Of a stretch of DNA of 64,000 nucleotides, positions 1-8,670 are shown piece by piece. This DNA is from Haloprofundus halobius (lineage in GTDB: Archaea; Halobacteriota; Halobacteria; Halobacteriales; Haloferacaceae), in contig NZ_CP083666.1 of NCBI RefSeq assembly GCF_020097835.1, positions 3,100,001 to 3,164,000 on the forward strand. The letters run 5' to 3'. Positions within the stretch are counted from its first letter, which is position 1. Each line of letters starts with the position of its first letter. Position numbers and translations under genes: made by a program. The notes beneath the pieces are model-generated. The model had not been told where the DNA came from, searched no databases, and saw nothing but the letters and a program-made list of their open reading frames with translations.

Positions 1-168
1 TCCGGCCAGGAGGAGTTCACGGTCCGCGTGAACGACGACTGGGAGGCGACCGCCCAACTCGACGCCTCCGAGCGCGAGCGCAAGATTCTCGCCGCCGGCG
101 GGAAGCTCTCGTGGACGAAGCAGCAGTACGAAGAGGGCGGCAGCGGCGCGACGCCCGCCGACGACTGA
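1..168 (+). CDS. aconitate hydratase, C-terminal end (partial)
   Basis: Frame 1 is open from the window edge and stops at 166-168. The 55 visible residues are the tail of a longer protein containing the stretch LDASERERKILAAGGKLSW. From memory this matches the end of the haloarchaeal aconitase/isopropylmalate dehydratase family, whose last domain closes the swivel part of the enzyme. If it is aconitase, it would isomerise citrate and isocitrate in the TCA cycle. The upstream catalytic domains are outside the window, so the name rests on tail similarity only. A related LeuC-like hydratase cannot be excluded. Confidence 0.5.
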   Translation, partial: SGQEEFTVRVNDDWEATAQLDASERERKILAAGGKLSWTKQQYEEGGSGATPADD

Positions 169-295
169 ACGCGCGTTCACACCCGACTTTTCTTTGTTTC
201 GTTCGCCGAGCGGCGGCGTCGTGGACTCGCCGAACACTCTTTCGGGCCTGACCGCTGCCAGCGCGCTTATTGTACGTCGTCCCGAAAGTGTTCCC

Positions 296-835
296 GTGAC
301 CACCGCCCCCGCCGACGCCGAAGGAACGACCGTCCGACGCGCCGAGCGGGCGGACCTCCTCGACGTGTTCCAGATCGAGAAGACCTGCTTCAAGCAGCCG
401 TGGCCCTTCGCGGCGTTCGAGCAGTTCCTCGGCGAACCGGGCTTTCTCGTGGCCGTCGACGGGGTCTCGCAGTCGGCGAGACGGAACGAAGACGGCGGGA
501 GCGCTGAGCGCGTCGTCGGCTACGTCGTCGCCGACGTGACGCCGAACTACGGCCGCGATATCGGCCACGTGAAAGACATCGCGGTCCACCCCGACGCCCG
601 CGGGCGCGGCCTCGGGCGGATGCTCCTCCAGCAGTCGCTCGTCTCGATGGCGCTCGGCGGCGCGAAGCTCGTGAAACTCGAAGTGAGAGAACACAACGAC
701 CCGGCGAAGGCGCTGTACGAGAGCGAGGGCTTCGAACCGCTGCGCCGCATCCCGCGGTACTACGAGGACGGCGAGGCGGCGCTCGTGATGGTCGTCGACG
801 CCAACGAGTGGCAGCGCGGCGGCGACGACAGGTAA
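296..835 (+). CDS. rimI: GNAT acetyltransferase, RimI-like (N-terminal protein acetylation)
   Basis: This 179-residue protein carries a GNAT fold with the acetyl-CoA binding signature RGRGLG near residues 102-107, followed by the LALY/EGF-type motif 'ALYESEGFEP' typical of RimI/Ard1 enzymes. Such proteins acetylate protein N-termini in the cytosol. The frame is open from 194, but the GTG at 296 is preferred because an AT-rich box (cttatt near 266) lies at the expected leaderless distance and homology begins just after it. A short insertion (SQSARRNEDGGSAE) interrupts the beta sheet before the core, as is common in acidic halophile proteins. Function within the GNAT family is inferred. Confidence 0.82.
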   Translation: MTTAPADAEGTTVRRAERADLLDVFQIEKTCFKQPWPFAAFEQFLGEPGFLVAVDGVSQSARRNEDGGSAERVVGYVVADVTPNYGRDIGHVKDIAVHPDARGRGLGRMLLQQSLVSMALGGAKLVKLEVREHNDPAKALYESEGFEPLRRIPRYYEDGEAALVMVVDANEWQRGGDDR

Positions 836-902
836 CCGACGCTCACGCCCTTCGGTTATTTCTGCGGTAGTTTGCGCGGCGAGGCCACCACCGTGCGAGT
901 CA

Positions 903-1130
903 CTACTGTTCTCGCTCGGATTCGAGCCGTTCGACGCGTCGTTTCAGCGCTTCGAGTTCTTCGCGTTGCTCTCGGTTTTCGTCGTGGTCGTCTCTCGTTT
1001 CTTCGTCAACTGTCGCCCGGTTCAGGAGAACGACGACTCCCACCAACACCAACACCGCGACGAGCGCGAACAGCAACAGTCCGAACCAGAGTACGAGCGA
1101 GAATCCGATTTGGAGGGCGAACACGTGCAC
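903..1130 (-). CDS. small membrane protein with C-terminal coiled coil
   Basis: A 75-residue reading frame starts at GTG 1130 (a second GTG lies at 1124). It encodes one or two hydrophobic segments (FALQIGFSLVLWFGLLLFAL then VLVLVGVVVLL) followed by a charged Glu/Arg/Lys-rich heptad region ending in ESEREQ. This is the pattern of a small membrane-anchored coiled-coil protein. The frame stays open far upstream (to 1802), but that part is antisense to two real genes and reads as low-complexity Arg/Ser. It is divergent from the DUF5810 gene at 1182 and probably shares its short promoter region. The family is not recognised. Confidence 0.55.
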   Translation of the reverse strand: MHVFALQIGFSLVLWFGLLLFALVAVLVLVGVVVLLNRATVDEETRDDHDENREQREELEALKRRVERLESEREQ

Positions 1131-1181
1131 CTGTATCTCGGCTACCGAAATCGTTCTTTCGCTCCGACGATAATCGTGAGT

Positions 1182-1670
1182 ATGGGATACGCCTGTCCGG
1201 TCTGCGACGTGCCACAACGCGACGCCGAACATCTCGCCAACCACCTCGCGTTCACGGCGATGCTCCGCCACGAGGAGCACGAGGCGTGGCTCGACGAGCA
1301 GATTCCGAACTGGAGCGAACGGGGGCCGAAGGAGCTGGCCGAGACGGTCCCCGACCACGCCGAGGAGACCGAGTACGACGAGGTGTTCGAGGATACGGTC
1401 GGGTCGACGTACGCGAGCCACGACCACCAGCACGGACACGGCCACCAGCACGACCACGGTAATTCCCCCGGCGGTTTCTTCGACCCGGGTTCGGCCGCCC
1501 AGCGCGGGTCGGGATCGATGAGCGCCGAGGCCCAACAGGTGTTGCAGGAGGCACAGGAGTTGACCCAGCAGATGCTCGAAGCCGACGGAGACGAGGAGTC
1601 TGCCGACGACGGCGACTCCGCGGCCGAAACTGACGTTGGCGAGGACGAGAGCGACACCGACGAGGAGTAG
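1182..1670 (+). CDS. DUF5810-type zinc-finger-like protein
   Basis: The 162-residue protein begins with MGYACPVCDVPQ, a CxxC pair followed by conserved His residues (EHLANHLAF and RHEEHEAW), suggesting a C2H2-like metal site. The middle holds a His-rich stretch (about residues 74-88, alternating D/H/Q/G) and the tail is very acidic. I recognise the start as the haloarchaeal DUF5810 family, which usually sits next to DUF5809, as here. The frame is open from 966, but the earlier part covers the opposite-strand membrane gene and the metal motif starts at 1182. Function is unknown. The His run could store or sense a metal, which is inference. Confidence 0.8.
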   Translation: MGYACPVCDVPQRDAEHLANHLAFTAMLRHEEHEAWLDEQIPNWSERGPKELAETVPDHAEETEYDEVFEDTVGSTYASHDHQHGHGHQHDHGNSPGGFFDPGSAAQRGSGSMSAEAQQVLQEAQELTQQMLEADGDEESADDGDSAAETDVGEDESDTDEE

Positions 1671-1723
1671 TCCGGCGGCCCGGGACGGAAACGCGTTTAG
1701 GGCGACGCTCCGACAGAGAGAGC

Positions 1724-2140
1724 ATGCAGACTGACGGCGCGTTCGCGCCCGACTCCGCGGACGAGGCGCGCGAGTTGTACGACTCGGTCGGCCCCGCCGC
1801 ACAGGTCGTCGTCCGCGAGACGGCCAACGCGATGGCGTTCGACCGCGAGGAGTACGGAGAGCGAGTGACCGGCGAGGTGGTCGAGACGGCGCGCGACGCG
1901 CTGTTCGCGTCGCTGCTCATCGTCCACGACGGGACGCGTGAGGAGTTCGAGGCGTGGTGTGACGACCACCCGGAGTACGAAGCGGAGATGCTCGGCAGCG
2001 AGAACGTCGACAACGTCGTCTGGCACGCGGTCCCGTTCGCGGAGACGGCGCTCGCGGCGACGTATCAGAACGAACCCGAGGCGGCCGCCGGGACGCTCCG
2101 GCGGCAGGCGTTTGGGCGAGTGTATCGCGACTTGCTCTGA
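1724..2140 (+). CDS. DUF5809-type conserved haloarchaeal protein
   Basis: This 138-residue soluble acidic protein has no signal peptide or membrane segment. It looks all-helical, with the block 'AQVVVRETANAMAF' followed by 'DALFASLLIVHDG' and 'WHAVPFAETALA'. I associate it with DUF5809, which commonly neighbours DUF5810, and the gap to that gene is only 53 bp. The two are probably co-transcribed and may act together. No catalytic motif is visible and the role is unknown. Confidence 0.75.
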   Translation: MQTDGAFAPDSADEARELYDSVGPAAQVVVRETANAMAFDREEYGERVTGEVVETARDALFASLLIVHDGTREEFEAWCDDHPEYEAEMLGSENVDNVVWHAVPFAETALAATYQNEPEAAAGTLRRQAFGRVYRDLL

Positions 2141-2241
2141 GCCCCGGCGCAGTCGTCCGCCGCGGCGACCCGCCGCAACGACCCGCCGCGGCGGCCCACC
2201 GCGAGCGTAACCGGTTTACTCGCCCCGTCCGAACGACGAAC

Positions 2242-2625
2242 GTGCGACCGATTACGCGGCGCGTGCTGGCGCTTCTCGCCCTCCTCTCCGTCGGCCTGCT
2301 CGCACTCGGGGCGCTCCCGAGTTACCTCGGCACCGGTGACCCCTACTCTCTCACCGCCGAGGAAACCACGGCTTCAGGCCCGGCCGTGAACGTCACTGAG
2401 TTCTCCGCGCAGCAGTATCCGTACCTCGCGACGGCGCTCGAAGAGGGTCGCTCGGAGGGCTATCAGAAGGGGCCGCTCGGCCTGAAAGAGTCGTTCACGC
2501 ACTCGCCGTTCGACGAACGCGACGCGTTGGCGACCCGGCAACCCGACGCCGAACGCGACGACCGGGTGCTCGTCGAGTACGAGGGGACGCGCTACTGGGT
2601 CACCGTGGAGCGGGAGCAAGGATAA
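2242..2625 (+). CDS. membrane-anchored secreted protein of unknown function
   Basis: A 127-residue protein starts at GTG 2242. It has an Arg-containing N-terminus and a hydrophobic signal/anchor (residues about 8-28, VLALLALLSVGLLALGALP), then an extracytoplasmic domain with NVTEF, a possible N-glycosylation site, and a C-terminal strand 'VEYEGTRYWVTVE'. It ends six bases before the NUDIX gene, so the two are likely one operon. The family is haloarchaeal by look but I cannot name it. Confidence 0.7.
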   Translation: MRPITRRVLALLALLSVGLLALGALPSYLGTGDPYSLTAEETTASGPAVNVTEFSAQQYPYLATALEEGRSEGYQKGPLGLKESFTHSPFDERDALATRQPDAERDDRVLVEYEGTRYWVTVEREQG

Positions 2626-2631
2626 TCTACC

Positions 2632-3270
2632 ATGACCGACGACGAGCCACGAACCGACGCAGACGGCGACGAGACACGTGACGACACAGACGACGATGAG
2701 ACGAACGCGGCCGCAGGCGGCGGCCGACGCGACGAACTCGGCGACCCCGAGTGGCCGGTGCTCGACTCGAAGGCCGAGTACGAGACGGGGTGGTTCACCG
2801 GCGGCTACGACCGGGTCCGCCAGCCCGACGGCACCGAGAAACAGTACTACTGGGCCGAACTCTCGACGGCCGTCGTCGTCGTCGCGGTGGCGGAGGGACA
2901 CGTCCTCTTCGTCGAGCAGTACCGCCCGACCATCCGCGAGACGCAGTTGGAACTGCCCGCGGGCATCGTCGAGCAGGGCGAGTCGTTCACCCAAGCGGCC
3001 GAGCGCGAACTCCGCGAGGAGACCGGCTTCGAGGCGTCGAGCCTCTCACTACTGCAGGAGTTTTGGACCTGTACGGGCCTGCTTCGCCACCGCCGCGGCA
3101 TCGTCTTCGCGGAGGGCCTCTCGCCCGGCGAACGCGAACTCGACTCCAACGAGTTTCTCACGCCGAAGGCGGTGCCGATAGAGGACGCCGTCGCCGTCGC
3201 CCGCGCGCAACCGACGAACGACGCGACTATCGAGGGGCTGTTGCTGGCGAAAGACGACGGGTTGCTATAG
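2632..3270 (+). CDS. NUDIX hydrolase, ADP-ribose pyrophosphatase-like
   Basis: The 212-residue protein has an acidic, low-complexity N-terminus (about 35 residues) and then a NUDIX fold. The full NUDIX box GxExREUxEExGU is present from about residue 111 (GIVEQGE followed by RELREETGF), giving the Glu cluster that binds Mg2+. The preceding 'FVEQYRP' and the following 'WTCTGLL' resemble ADP-ribose pyrophosphatases that split ADP-ribose into AMP and ribose 5-phosphate. The exact substrate cannot be read from the sequence. The last 44 bp overlap the convergent gene at 3227-4042. Confidence 0.85.
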   Translation: MTDDEPRTDADGDETRDDTDDDETNAAAGGGRRDELGDPEWPVLDSKAEYETGWFTGGYDRVRQPDGTEKQYYWAELSTAVVVVAVAEGHVLFVEQYRPTIRETQLELPAGIVEQGESFTQAAERELREETGFEASSLSLLQEFWTCTGLLRHRRGIVFAEGLSPGERELDSNEFLTPKAVPIEDAVAVARAQPTNDATIEGLLLAKDDGLL

Positions 3271-4042
3271 CGAACTGTGGTCTCCCGTCGAGCGACTGCA
3301 GACCGACGACGACTCGGTTGACTACCTCGTCGACCGTCGGCGACGGAATCGAGTCGGGTTTCTTCACGTCCGTCTCGCCGACGTCGCTCACCGTCGCCTC
3401 GTAGTGGCCGGTCGAGACGTCGTCGCTCATCAGGTAGTGGCCCGCCGAGGCGTCGTCGGTCACGTTCATCGTCGCGCGGGTGACGATTTCTCGGTCACGG
3501 TCGACGTGGAGCGTCAACGTCGCAGTGCTGTTCTGACTCCACGGCCCGAAGTACATCGCTCTCGTCTCCTCACCCGCGAGGTCCGCTCGGAGGACGAGGG
3601 TTTCGCCGTCCGCCGACACCTGTTCGAACGTCACGTTCTTCACCTGCTGCGGTCGGAGCAGGTGAATATCGGTGTACGACGTGCTCGGTTTGGAGTTCCA
3701 CATACTCGGCGTTTCGGACGTGGTATTTCGCGTCCACGTCGTGTGTCGCGTCCGCATCGTTTCGTACTGGTGGTCAGCAATGTCTGCGCTCCCGTGAGCG
3801 CGCCCGCTCCGCCCGTCGACGGCGTACGTGAACCGGTCGTGTGTCCCGCCCTCGAACCGAACGTCGAGGTCGTAGGTGTAGCTCGTCGTTCGTAGGTTCC
3901 CCATCGCCGTCATCGCTTTCTCGGTCGGTGTGTCGTCGGCGGCGATGGCGCGGTGTTCCGGACCGGATGACGGACCGAGTACGAACGCACCCGCCGCGGA
4001 GACGACGAGGAGGAGGGCTATCCGTCGTGGGGATTGTTTCAT
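3227..4042 (-). CDS. secreted/membrane-anchored protein with LolA-like beta-rich domain
   Basis: A 271-residue protein starts at ATG 4042 with a lysine/arginine N-terminus and a hydrophobic stretch (RRIALLLVVSAAGAFVLGP), a signal peptide or N-terminal anchor. No lipobox cysteine is seen. The rest is beta-rich with Thr/Ser and several NxT/NxS sequons, and it repeats statements of the form 'TLVLRADL' and 'ATLTLHVDRD', recalling haloarchaeal outer-lipoprotein-sorting-like domains. That similarity is inference. The frame is open upstream to 4108, but the signal peptide marks 4042 as the start. Its 3' end overlaps the NUDIX gene tail-to-tail by 44 bp. Confidence 0.65.
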   Translation of the reverse strand: MKQSPRRIALLLVVSAAGAFVLGPSSGPEHRAIAADDTPTEKAMTAMGNLRTTSYTYDLDVRFEGGTHDRFTYAVDGRSGRAHGSADIADHQYETMRTRHTTWTRNTTSETPSMWNSKPSTSYTDIHLLRPQQVKNVTFEQVSADGETLVLRADLAGEETRAMYFGPWSQNSTATLTLHVDRDREIVTRATMNVTDDASAGHYLMSDDVSTGHYEATVSDVGETDVKKPDSIPSPTVDEVVNRVVVGLQSLDGRPQFAIATRRLSPATAPR

Positions 4043-4122
4043 GTATGGACGCAACATAACACAACAACAACTGTTTCCTCCGAGACCCGCGGCCTTATCC
4101 GTCTTCACCGGAATGTCGTGGT

Positions 4123-4479
4123 ATGGACGGCGAAATCACGCCCGAAGAAGTCGAGGAACTCCTCGACGGCGAGAGCCCGCCGCGAGTCGTCGACATCCGC
4201 TCTCCGGCGGCGTTCGACCGCGAACACATCTCCGGCAGCGAGAACATCCCCTTCGCCGAGTTGCCCGAGCGCGTCGAGTCGCTCTCCGACGCCGACCGTA
4301 TCGTCACCGTCTGCCCGCACGGCCAAGCCAGCCAGCAGGCCGCCCGCCTCATCAAATCCTACGAGGGAACGAAAGACGCACACGTCGAGAGCATGGAAGG
4401 CGGCCTCACGGCGTGGTCGGGCGACGTCGACTCCGCGCGGCCGACCGGCGGCGACGAGGGTCCGCAGTCGCCGTTCTAG
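4123..4479 (+). CDS. single-domain rhodanese-like sulfurtransferase
   Basis: The 118-residue protein is a complete rhodanese domain. It has the start 'PPRVVDIRSPAAFDREHI', the strand 'NIPFAEL', and the active-site loop VCPHGQASQQAA in which the Cys would carry the persulfide. The closing motif 'MEGGLTAWSGD' is the usual rhodanese end. It would move sulfane sulfur in the cytosol, for example toward cyanide or thiol acceptors. The acceptor is unknown. It stands alone between two opposite-strand genes. Confidence 0.88.
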   Translation: MDGEITPEEVEELLDGESPPRVVDIRSPAAFDREHISGSENIPFAELPERVESLSDADRIVTVCPHGQASQQAARLIKSYEGTKDAHVESMEGGLTAWSGDVDSARPTGGDEGPQSPF

Positions 4480-4482
4480 TTC

Positions 4483-4791
4483 TTATCTCCAGTTCAGCGA
4501 GACGAGTTTCGTCACGACGGCGGCGACGACGACGGACTGCACGAAGAGAAATCCGTAGACGAGGAGCCAGATTCCATCGCCGGTTCTGACGAGAAACTCG
4601 TTGTAGAGGAACGTATCGACGAGCAACGTCGCGATAATCGCCGGGGCGCCGACTACCATGACGTCTCGCGGGAGTACGCCCCACTCTGCCAGCGCGACGA
4701 CGACGCCGGTCACCGCGAACACGGCGAGCGTCACCCGCCCCCACAACCACCTCGTACCGCCGTCTGAGGTGGAGAGACTCGGAGCGTTCAC
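4483..4791 (-). CDS. small integral membrane protein, about four helices
   Basis: From GTG 4791 this encodes 102 residues with hydrophobic segments 'VTLAVFAVTGVVVALA', 'VMVVGAPAIIATLLVD' and 'GIWLLVYGFLFVQSVVVAAVV'. The longer reading from 4830 uses TTG and would place the TATA-like run caatattttt inside the gene. That run lies about 28 bp before GTG 4791, so the shorter start is preferred. Family and function are not recognised. Confidence 0.6.
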   Translation of the reverse strand: MNAPSLSTSDGGTRWLWGRVTLAVFAVTGVVVALAEWGVLPRDVMVVGAPAIIATLLVDTFLYNEFLVRTGDGIWLLVYGFLFVQSVVVAAVVTKLVSLNWR

Positions 4792-4939
4792 GTTCGTCGC
4801 TCTCTGTCGTTGCACAAAAATATTGACCAAGTAACACCCGTCCGCGGCGGCCGGGCGGACTCGCCTCTCTTCGAGGGGAGCGGTGGGAAAACGGAGACTC
4901 GACGTGAGGCCGAGTCAGGAGATGGTCATGCGGGCGTGG

Positions 4940-5245
<306 letters not shown>

Positions 5246-5320
5246 CTACTCGATGGAGGTACAAAACAGTATCGGGAACCGCGTCGTCGGCCGCTTTGGC
5301 GGGTCTCGCGGCCGCGGCGG

Positions 5321-7585
5321 CTACGACCGGAACCGACCCAACAGGGGCGTTCCCTCGCGGACGAGCGAATCAACGGCGTCGATGGCAGCGTCGGCGTCCT
5401 CGCGACTGACGCCGCCGCCGTACCGGGCGCGTTCGTACACGTCGCCGACGCGGAGCGCCCGTTCGTCGAGGCCGATTCGCGAGAGGCTCCGCAGATACCG
5501 CCGTGGCGTCTCCCCGGGTCGTCGGGATCGATATCGCCGCGACAGCAGATACTCCAGCCGCTCGAAGGCGCGCTCGGCGTCGCGCTCGGGTGTTCGGCGT
5601 CGTCCCTGGTACCGAACCCAGACGGTTCGGTACGCTCGTGCGCTGACGCCTGTTCGGCGCGCACCCGCCGCCAGACCGACGAGCGCGACCAGGCCGACCC
5701 CGATGGTTTCGGTGTCGGGCAGGCCGCTACCGCTGTCGTCAGTACCGCCGTCGCCGCCGCCGCTCTCGTTCGGCGGCGGCGCAGTCGTCTGGTTCTCGCC
5801 GAGTCCGCTCACCGCCCCGCCGGGGAGACTCGCGTTGTCTCCGGCCTGCTCGGCCTGCGGATCGTCCGTCTCCAAACTCGACGAAGCGCTCGTCGAGGTG
5901 CTCGTCGACTCGTCGTCGGTGTCCGTCTCGGTGTCGTCGTCGTCGTCCGGAGTCTCGGTGGGCGTCGGCGTCCACTCGCCCTGTGAGGAGTTGCCGGTGT
6001 CGACGTCGCTCTCGTTGCTCTGCCGGGCGCTCTCTAGGCGGATGTCCTCGGCGGCTTCGCGGGGCGAACTCGGCGTCGGGTCGAACTGCACCCACCCGAC
6101 CTCCGGGAAGTACACCTCGACCCACGCGTGGGCGTTCAGGCCGCGGACGACCCACTCGTTCTCGCCGACCTGCTGGCCGGGCGTGTAGCCGGTCGCCATC
6201 CGCGCCGGAATCCCCTCCGAGCGGAGCATCACCGCCATCGTCGACGCGAAGTAGGTGCAGTAGCCCGCGTCCATCTCGAAGAGGAACTCGTCGGCGACGT
6301 CGCCGGAGGGTTCGTCGACCGTCAGCGAGTACCCTTTCGTCGACTCCAGATGCTCCTCGATGGCGACGGCCTTGTCGTAGCTGTTGTTCTCGTCCTCGGT
6401 GACGTTCGCCGTTCGCTCGCGCAGGCGGTCGGAGGTGCTGTCGGGCAACTGCAGATACCGCTCATCCACCTCGTCGGGGTAGTCGTCGCCGGAGCGCCGC
6501 AACTGTTCGGGCGTGTACTGCGGCAGTTCGCTGACGACGGCGTAACTCTCGTTGGTCCGGACCCCGCCGCCGGCGCGCAGCGTCCCCTGTTCGGTGACGA
6601 GCGCACTATCGGCGGGTTCGCCGCGCAGTTCGACCGGTTCGGCGGCCGCGGGCATCGACTGCAGTCGCGTCTCCGCGGTCACGCGCTGGGTGAGTTCGCG
6701 TCGCTCACCGGGACCGCTCTCCAACCGACCGTCGTACTCGCTCGTCTCGGACTCCGAACGAACCCAGCCGCTGCCGGTGTACCGGTCGTAGACCGAGGTG
6801 CGCCAGTAGCTCGACTCGGCGCTCCGCACGGTGAAGCGCACCTTCGGCGAGAGCCGGATGCTGCCCGCGATGTCGACTTCGTCGCTCGACTGCACGAGGT
6901 TCTGCTCGCTGGTCGGCGCGCCCGTCTCCGGGAGCAGGGGCTGGGCCGCGCCGCCGGGGACGACCGAGAGCGACGCCGAGGCGACGATCATCGCTGCGAC
7001 GACGATGGCGAACGTGTCCAGTTGCGCGGTGACGCCGTCGCGGGCTTCGAGCGTCCCGAGCCCGACCGCTCCGGCGACGCCGACGACGCCCGCGAGCGTC
7101 GTCAGCGGGTCGGCATCGCCCGTCAGCACCAACAGTCCGAGCGTCGCCCCGCCCACCGTCGCGGCCCCGACGTACCGCCGACGGAGCGCCAGATACCACG
7201 TGAAGAACACCGGCGCGGGCGTCGCGGCGAGCGCCCACACGTCGGCTTGCGCCAGTCGGAGCACCGACAGTCCGGTGAGCAGCGCGACGACGTCGGCGAG
7301 AATTCGGTCCAGCGAGAACGAGGCGCGCTGCACCTCCGGCAGCGAGAGGAAGTACGCCGCACAGCCGACGGCGAGGAACAACAGTGTGAGACCGACTGCG
7401 ACTGGCGGTCGGAGATACCGCGCGAGTACCGTCGCGACGAGGAGCGTCGCGCCGACGACGAGGAGATACGTCACGCTCTCGCCGCCGCCGACGACGTCGG
7501 TGACGTGATAGAGGACGCTCGTGACGGCGAACAGCAGCAGCGCGACGCTCGCGAGCGCCCCGCCGCGGAACGTGCGTCGACTCAT
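5321..7585 (-). CDS. transglutaminase-like membrane protein (TgpA/DUF3488 with DUF4129 tail)
   Basis: This 754-residue protein has about six N-terminal membrane helices (residues 10-215), then an extracytoplasmic transglutaminase-like core. The catalytic triad is visible as Cys443 (GYCTYFAS), His486 (NAHAWVEVYFP) and Asp502 (VQFDPTP). A Thr/Asp/Ser-rich linker (about 520-590) leads to one more helix and a cytosolic DUF4129-like tail (RRYLRSLSRIGLD). Its start overlaps the DUF58 stop by 4 bp, and MoxR precedes it, forming the widespread MoxR-DUF58-TgpA operon thought to act on the cell surface. The substrate is unknown. The core family is clear, the role is inferred. Confidence 0.88.
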   Translation of the reverse strand: MSRRTFRGGALASVALLLFAVTSVLYHVTDVVGGGESVTYLLVVGATLLVATVLARYLRPPVAVGLTLLFLAVGCAAYFLSLPEVQRASFSLDRILADVVALLTGLSVLRLAQADVWALAATPAPVFFTWYLALRRRYVGAATVGGATLGLLVLTGDADPLTTLAGVVGVAGAVGLGTLEARDGVTAQLDTFAIVVAAMIVASASLSVVPGGAAQPLLPETGAPTSEQNLVQSSDEVDIAGSIRLSPKVRFTVRSAESSYWRTSVYDRYTGSGWVRSESETSEYDGRLESGPGERRELTQRVTAETRLQSMPAAAEPVELRGEPADSALVTEQGTLRAGGGVRTNESYAVVSELPQYTPEQLRRSGDDYPDEVDERYLQLPDSTSDRLRERTANVTEDENNSYDKAVAIEEHLESTKGYSLTVDEPSGDVADEFLFEMDAGYCTYFASTMAVMLRSEGIPARMATGYTPGQQVGENEWVVRGLNAHAWVEVYFPEVGWVQFDPTPSSPREAAEDIRLESARQSNESDVDTGNSSQGEWTPTPTETPDDDDDTETDTDDESTSTSTSASSSLETDDPQAEQAGDNASLPGGAVSGLGENQTTAPPPNESGGGDGGTDDSGSGLPDTETIGVGLVALVGLAAGARRTGVSARAYRTVWVRYQGRRRTPERDAERAFERLEYLLSRRYRSRRPGETPRRYLRSLSRIGLDERALRVGDVYERARYGGGVSREDADAAIDAVDSLVREGTPLLGRFRS

Positions 7586-8670
7586 GCGGTCTCTCCCGTC
7601 GAGCGTCGCCGACGTCCTGCCGCCGACGTTTCCGCTCGACGCGTGTCGAGCGTCTCCCCGTCGCGTCTCCGTCCCCCATCGGCCCTCTGCTCCCGCGCGG
7701 TCAGCGCCTCGAACGTCGTCTCGCGCTCGGCGACGACGACGCGGACGGCGTCACGTTCGGCACGAACGAGCACGTCGGCGCTCTGGTCGGGTAGCTGTCC
7801 GCTATCGGTCCGCGCGAGCAGTTCGAGCAGTCGGCGACGGTCCCGGGGTGTCGGCTCGGCGACGACGCGGCCGTCCGGAACCGAGACGGTGACGGGGACG
7901 CCCGCCTCCAGTAGCGCGAACGCGAGACTGGCGACTGCCTCGGCCATCGCGTCGGCTCGGTTCTTCCGGCCACCGGCCGCCAGCGTCACCGCGCGGCGCT
8001 TTTCGTCGGCGCTGTACTCGGTGACGATGAGGTCGTCGCGTCTGGCGGTCGACCGCCAGTGGATGTCGCGGAGGGGGTCGCCGTGGCGGTACTCGCGGAC
8101 GCCGCTGAACTCGTCGCGGTCTTCGGCCACTCCGACGCCGTGGGTGCTCGACAGTTCGCCGCGCGCCCACCCCGGAACCTGCCGGACGTTCGGGTAGACG
8201 AGCACCCGATCCGTGTTCCGGCAGGTGAACTCCGTTTCGAACAGGCCAAACACGTCGCGGGCGACGATGGTCACCGGACCGAACGTCCGTTCGCCCCGCC
8301 GGTCGTAGGTGACCCGGTAGTTGACGGTGTCGCCGCCGACCGTCGTCTCGACGACCGATCGGCTTCGCTCGCCGCTCGACTCGCGGGAGAGTCCCTCGCC
8401 GACCCGGTCGACGACGTCGGCGCTGTACGGCGTCCCGTCCGTCGCGAGTTCGAGCGTCACCTCGTGTGTCTCGCCGACGAACCCGTCGCCGGGGACGGCG
8501 CGGTGCACCGTCGGGCGGTCGAACAAGCGGAGTTGAAGAACGGCGGCGACGAGCGCGACGAGCCCGGGGAAGACGACGGCGTTCAGCGACCGCGACCCGT
8601 ACAGTTCGGCGGCGGCGAATCCGGCCACGCAGACGCCGGCGACGGCCACACCGCGTCGCGTGGGTCTCAT
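7582..8670 (-). CDS. DUF58 domain protein
   Basis: The 362-residue protein has two N-terminal hydrophobic segments (GVAVAGVCVAGFAAAEL and AVVFPGLVALVAAVLQL), a beta-rich middle, and the DUF58 signature 'REYRHGDPLRDIHWRSTARRDDLIVTEY' (seen in parts near residues 196-222). DUF58 proteins resemble von Willebrand factor A folds and partner with MoxR ATPases. It overlaps both neighbours by 4 bp (ATGA), so the three genes are translationally coupled. The Ala/Arg-rich C-terminus looks disordered. Its specific function is not known. Confidence 0.88.
   Translation of the reverse strand: MRPTRRGVAVAGVCVAGFAAAELYGSRSLNAVVFPGLVALVAAVLQLRLFDRPTVHRAVPGDGFVGETHEVTLELATDGTPYSADVVDRVGEGLSRESSGERSRSVVETTVGGDTVNYRVTYDRRGERTFGPVTIVARDVFGLFETEFTCRNTDRVLVYPNVRQVPGWARGELSSTHGVGVAEDRDEFSGVREYRHGDPLRDIHWRSTARRDDLIVTEYSADEKRRAVTLAAGGRKNRADAMAEAVASLAFALLEAGVPVTVSVPDGRVVAEPTPRDRRRLLELLARTDSGQLPDQSADVLVRAERDAVRVVVAERETTFEALTAREQRADGGRRRDGETLDTRRAETSAAGRRRRSTGETA

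Noticed and set aside
903-1802. Long minus-strand frame over DUF5810/DUF5809
   Set aside because: Only its end (903-1130) looks like a protein. The rest is Arg/Ser-rich antisense to two real genes.
3227-3270. Two convergent 44-bp overlaps (3227-3270 and 17319-17362) as a common regulatory design
   Set aside because: Equal length is probably coincidence. Convergent overlap is common in compact genomes.
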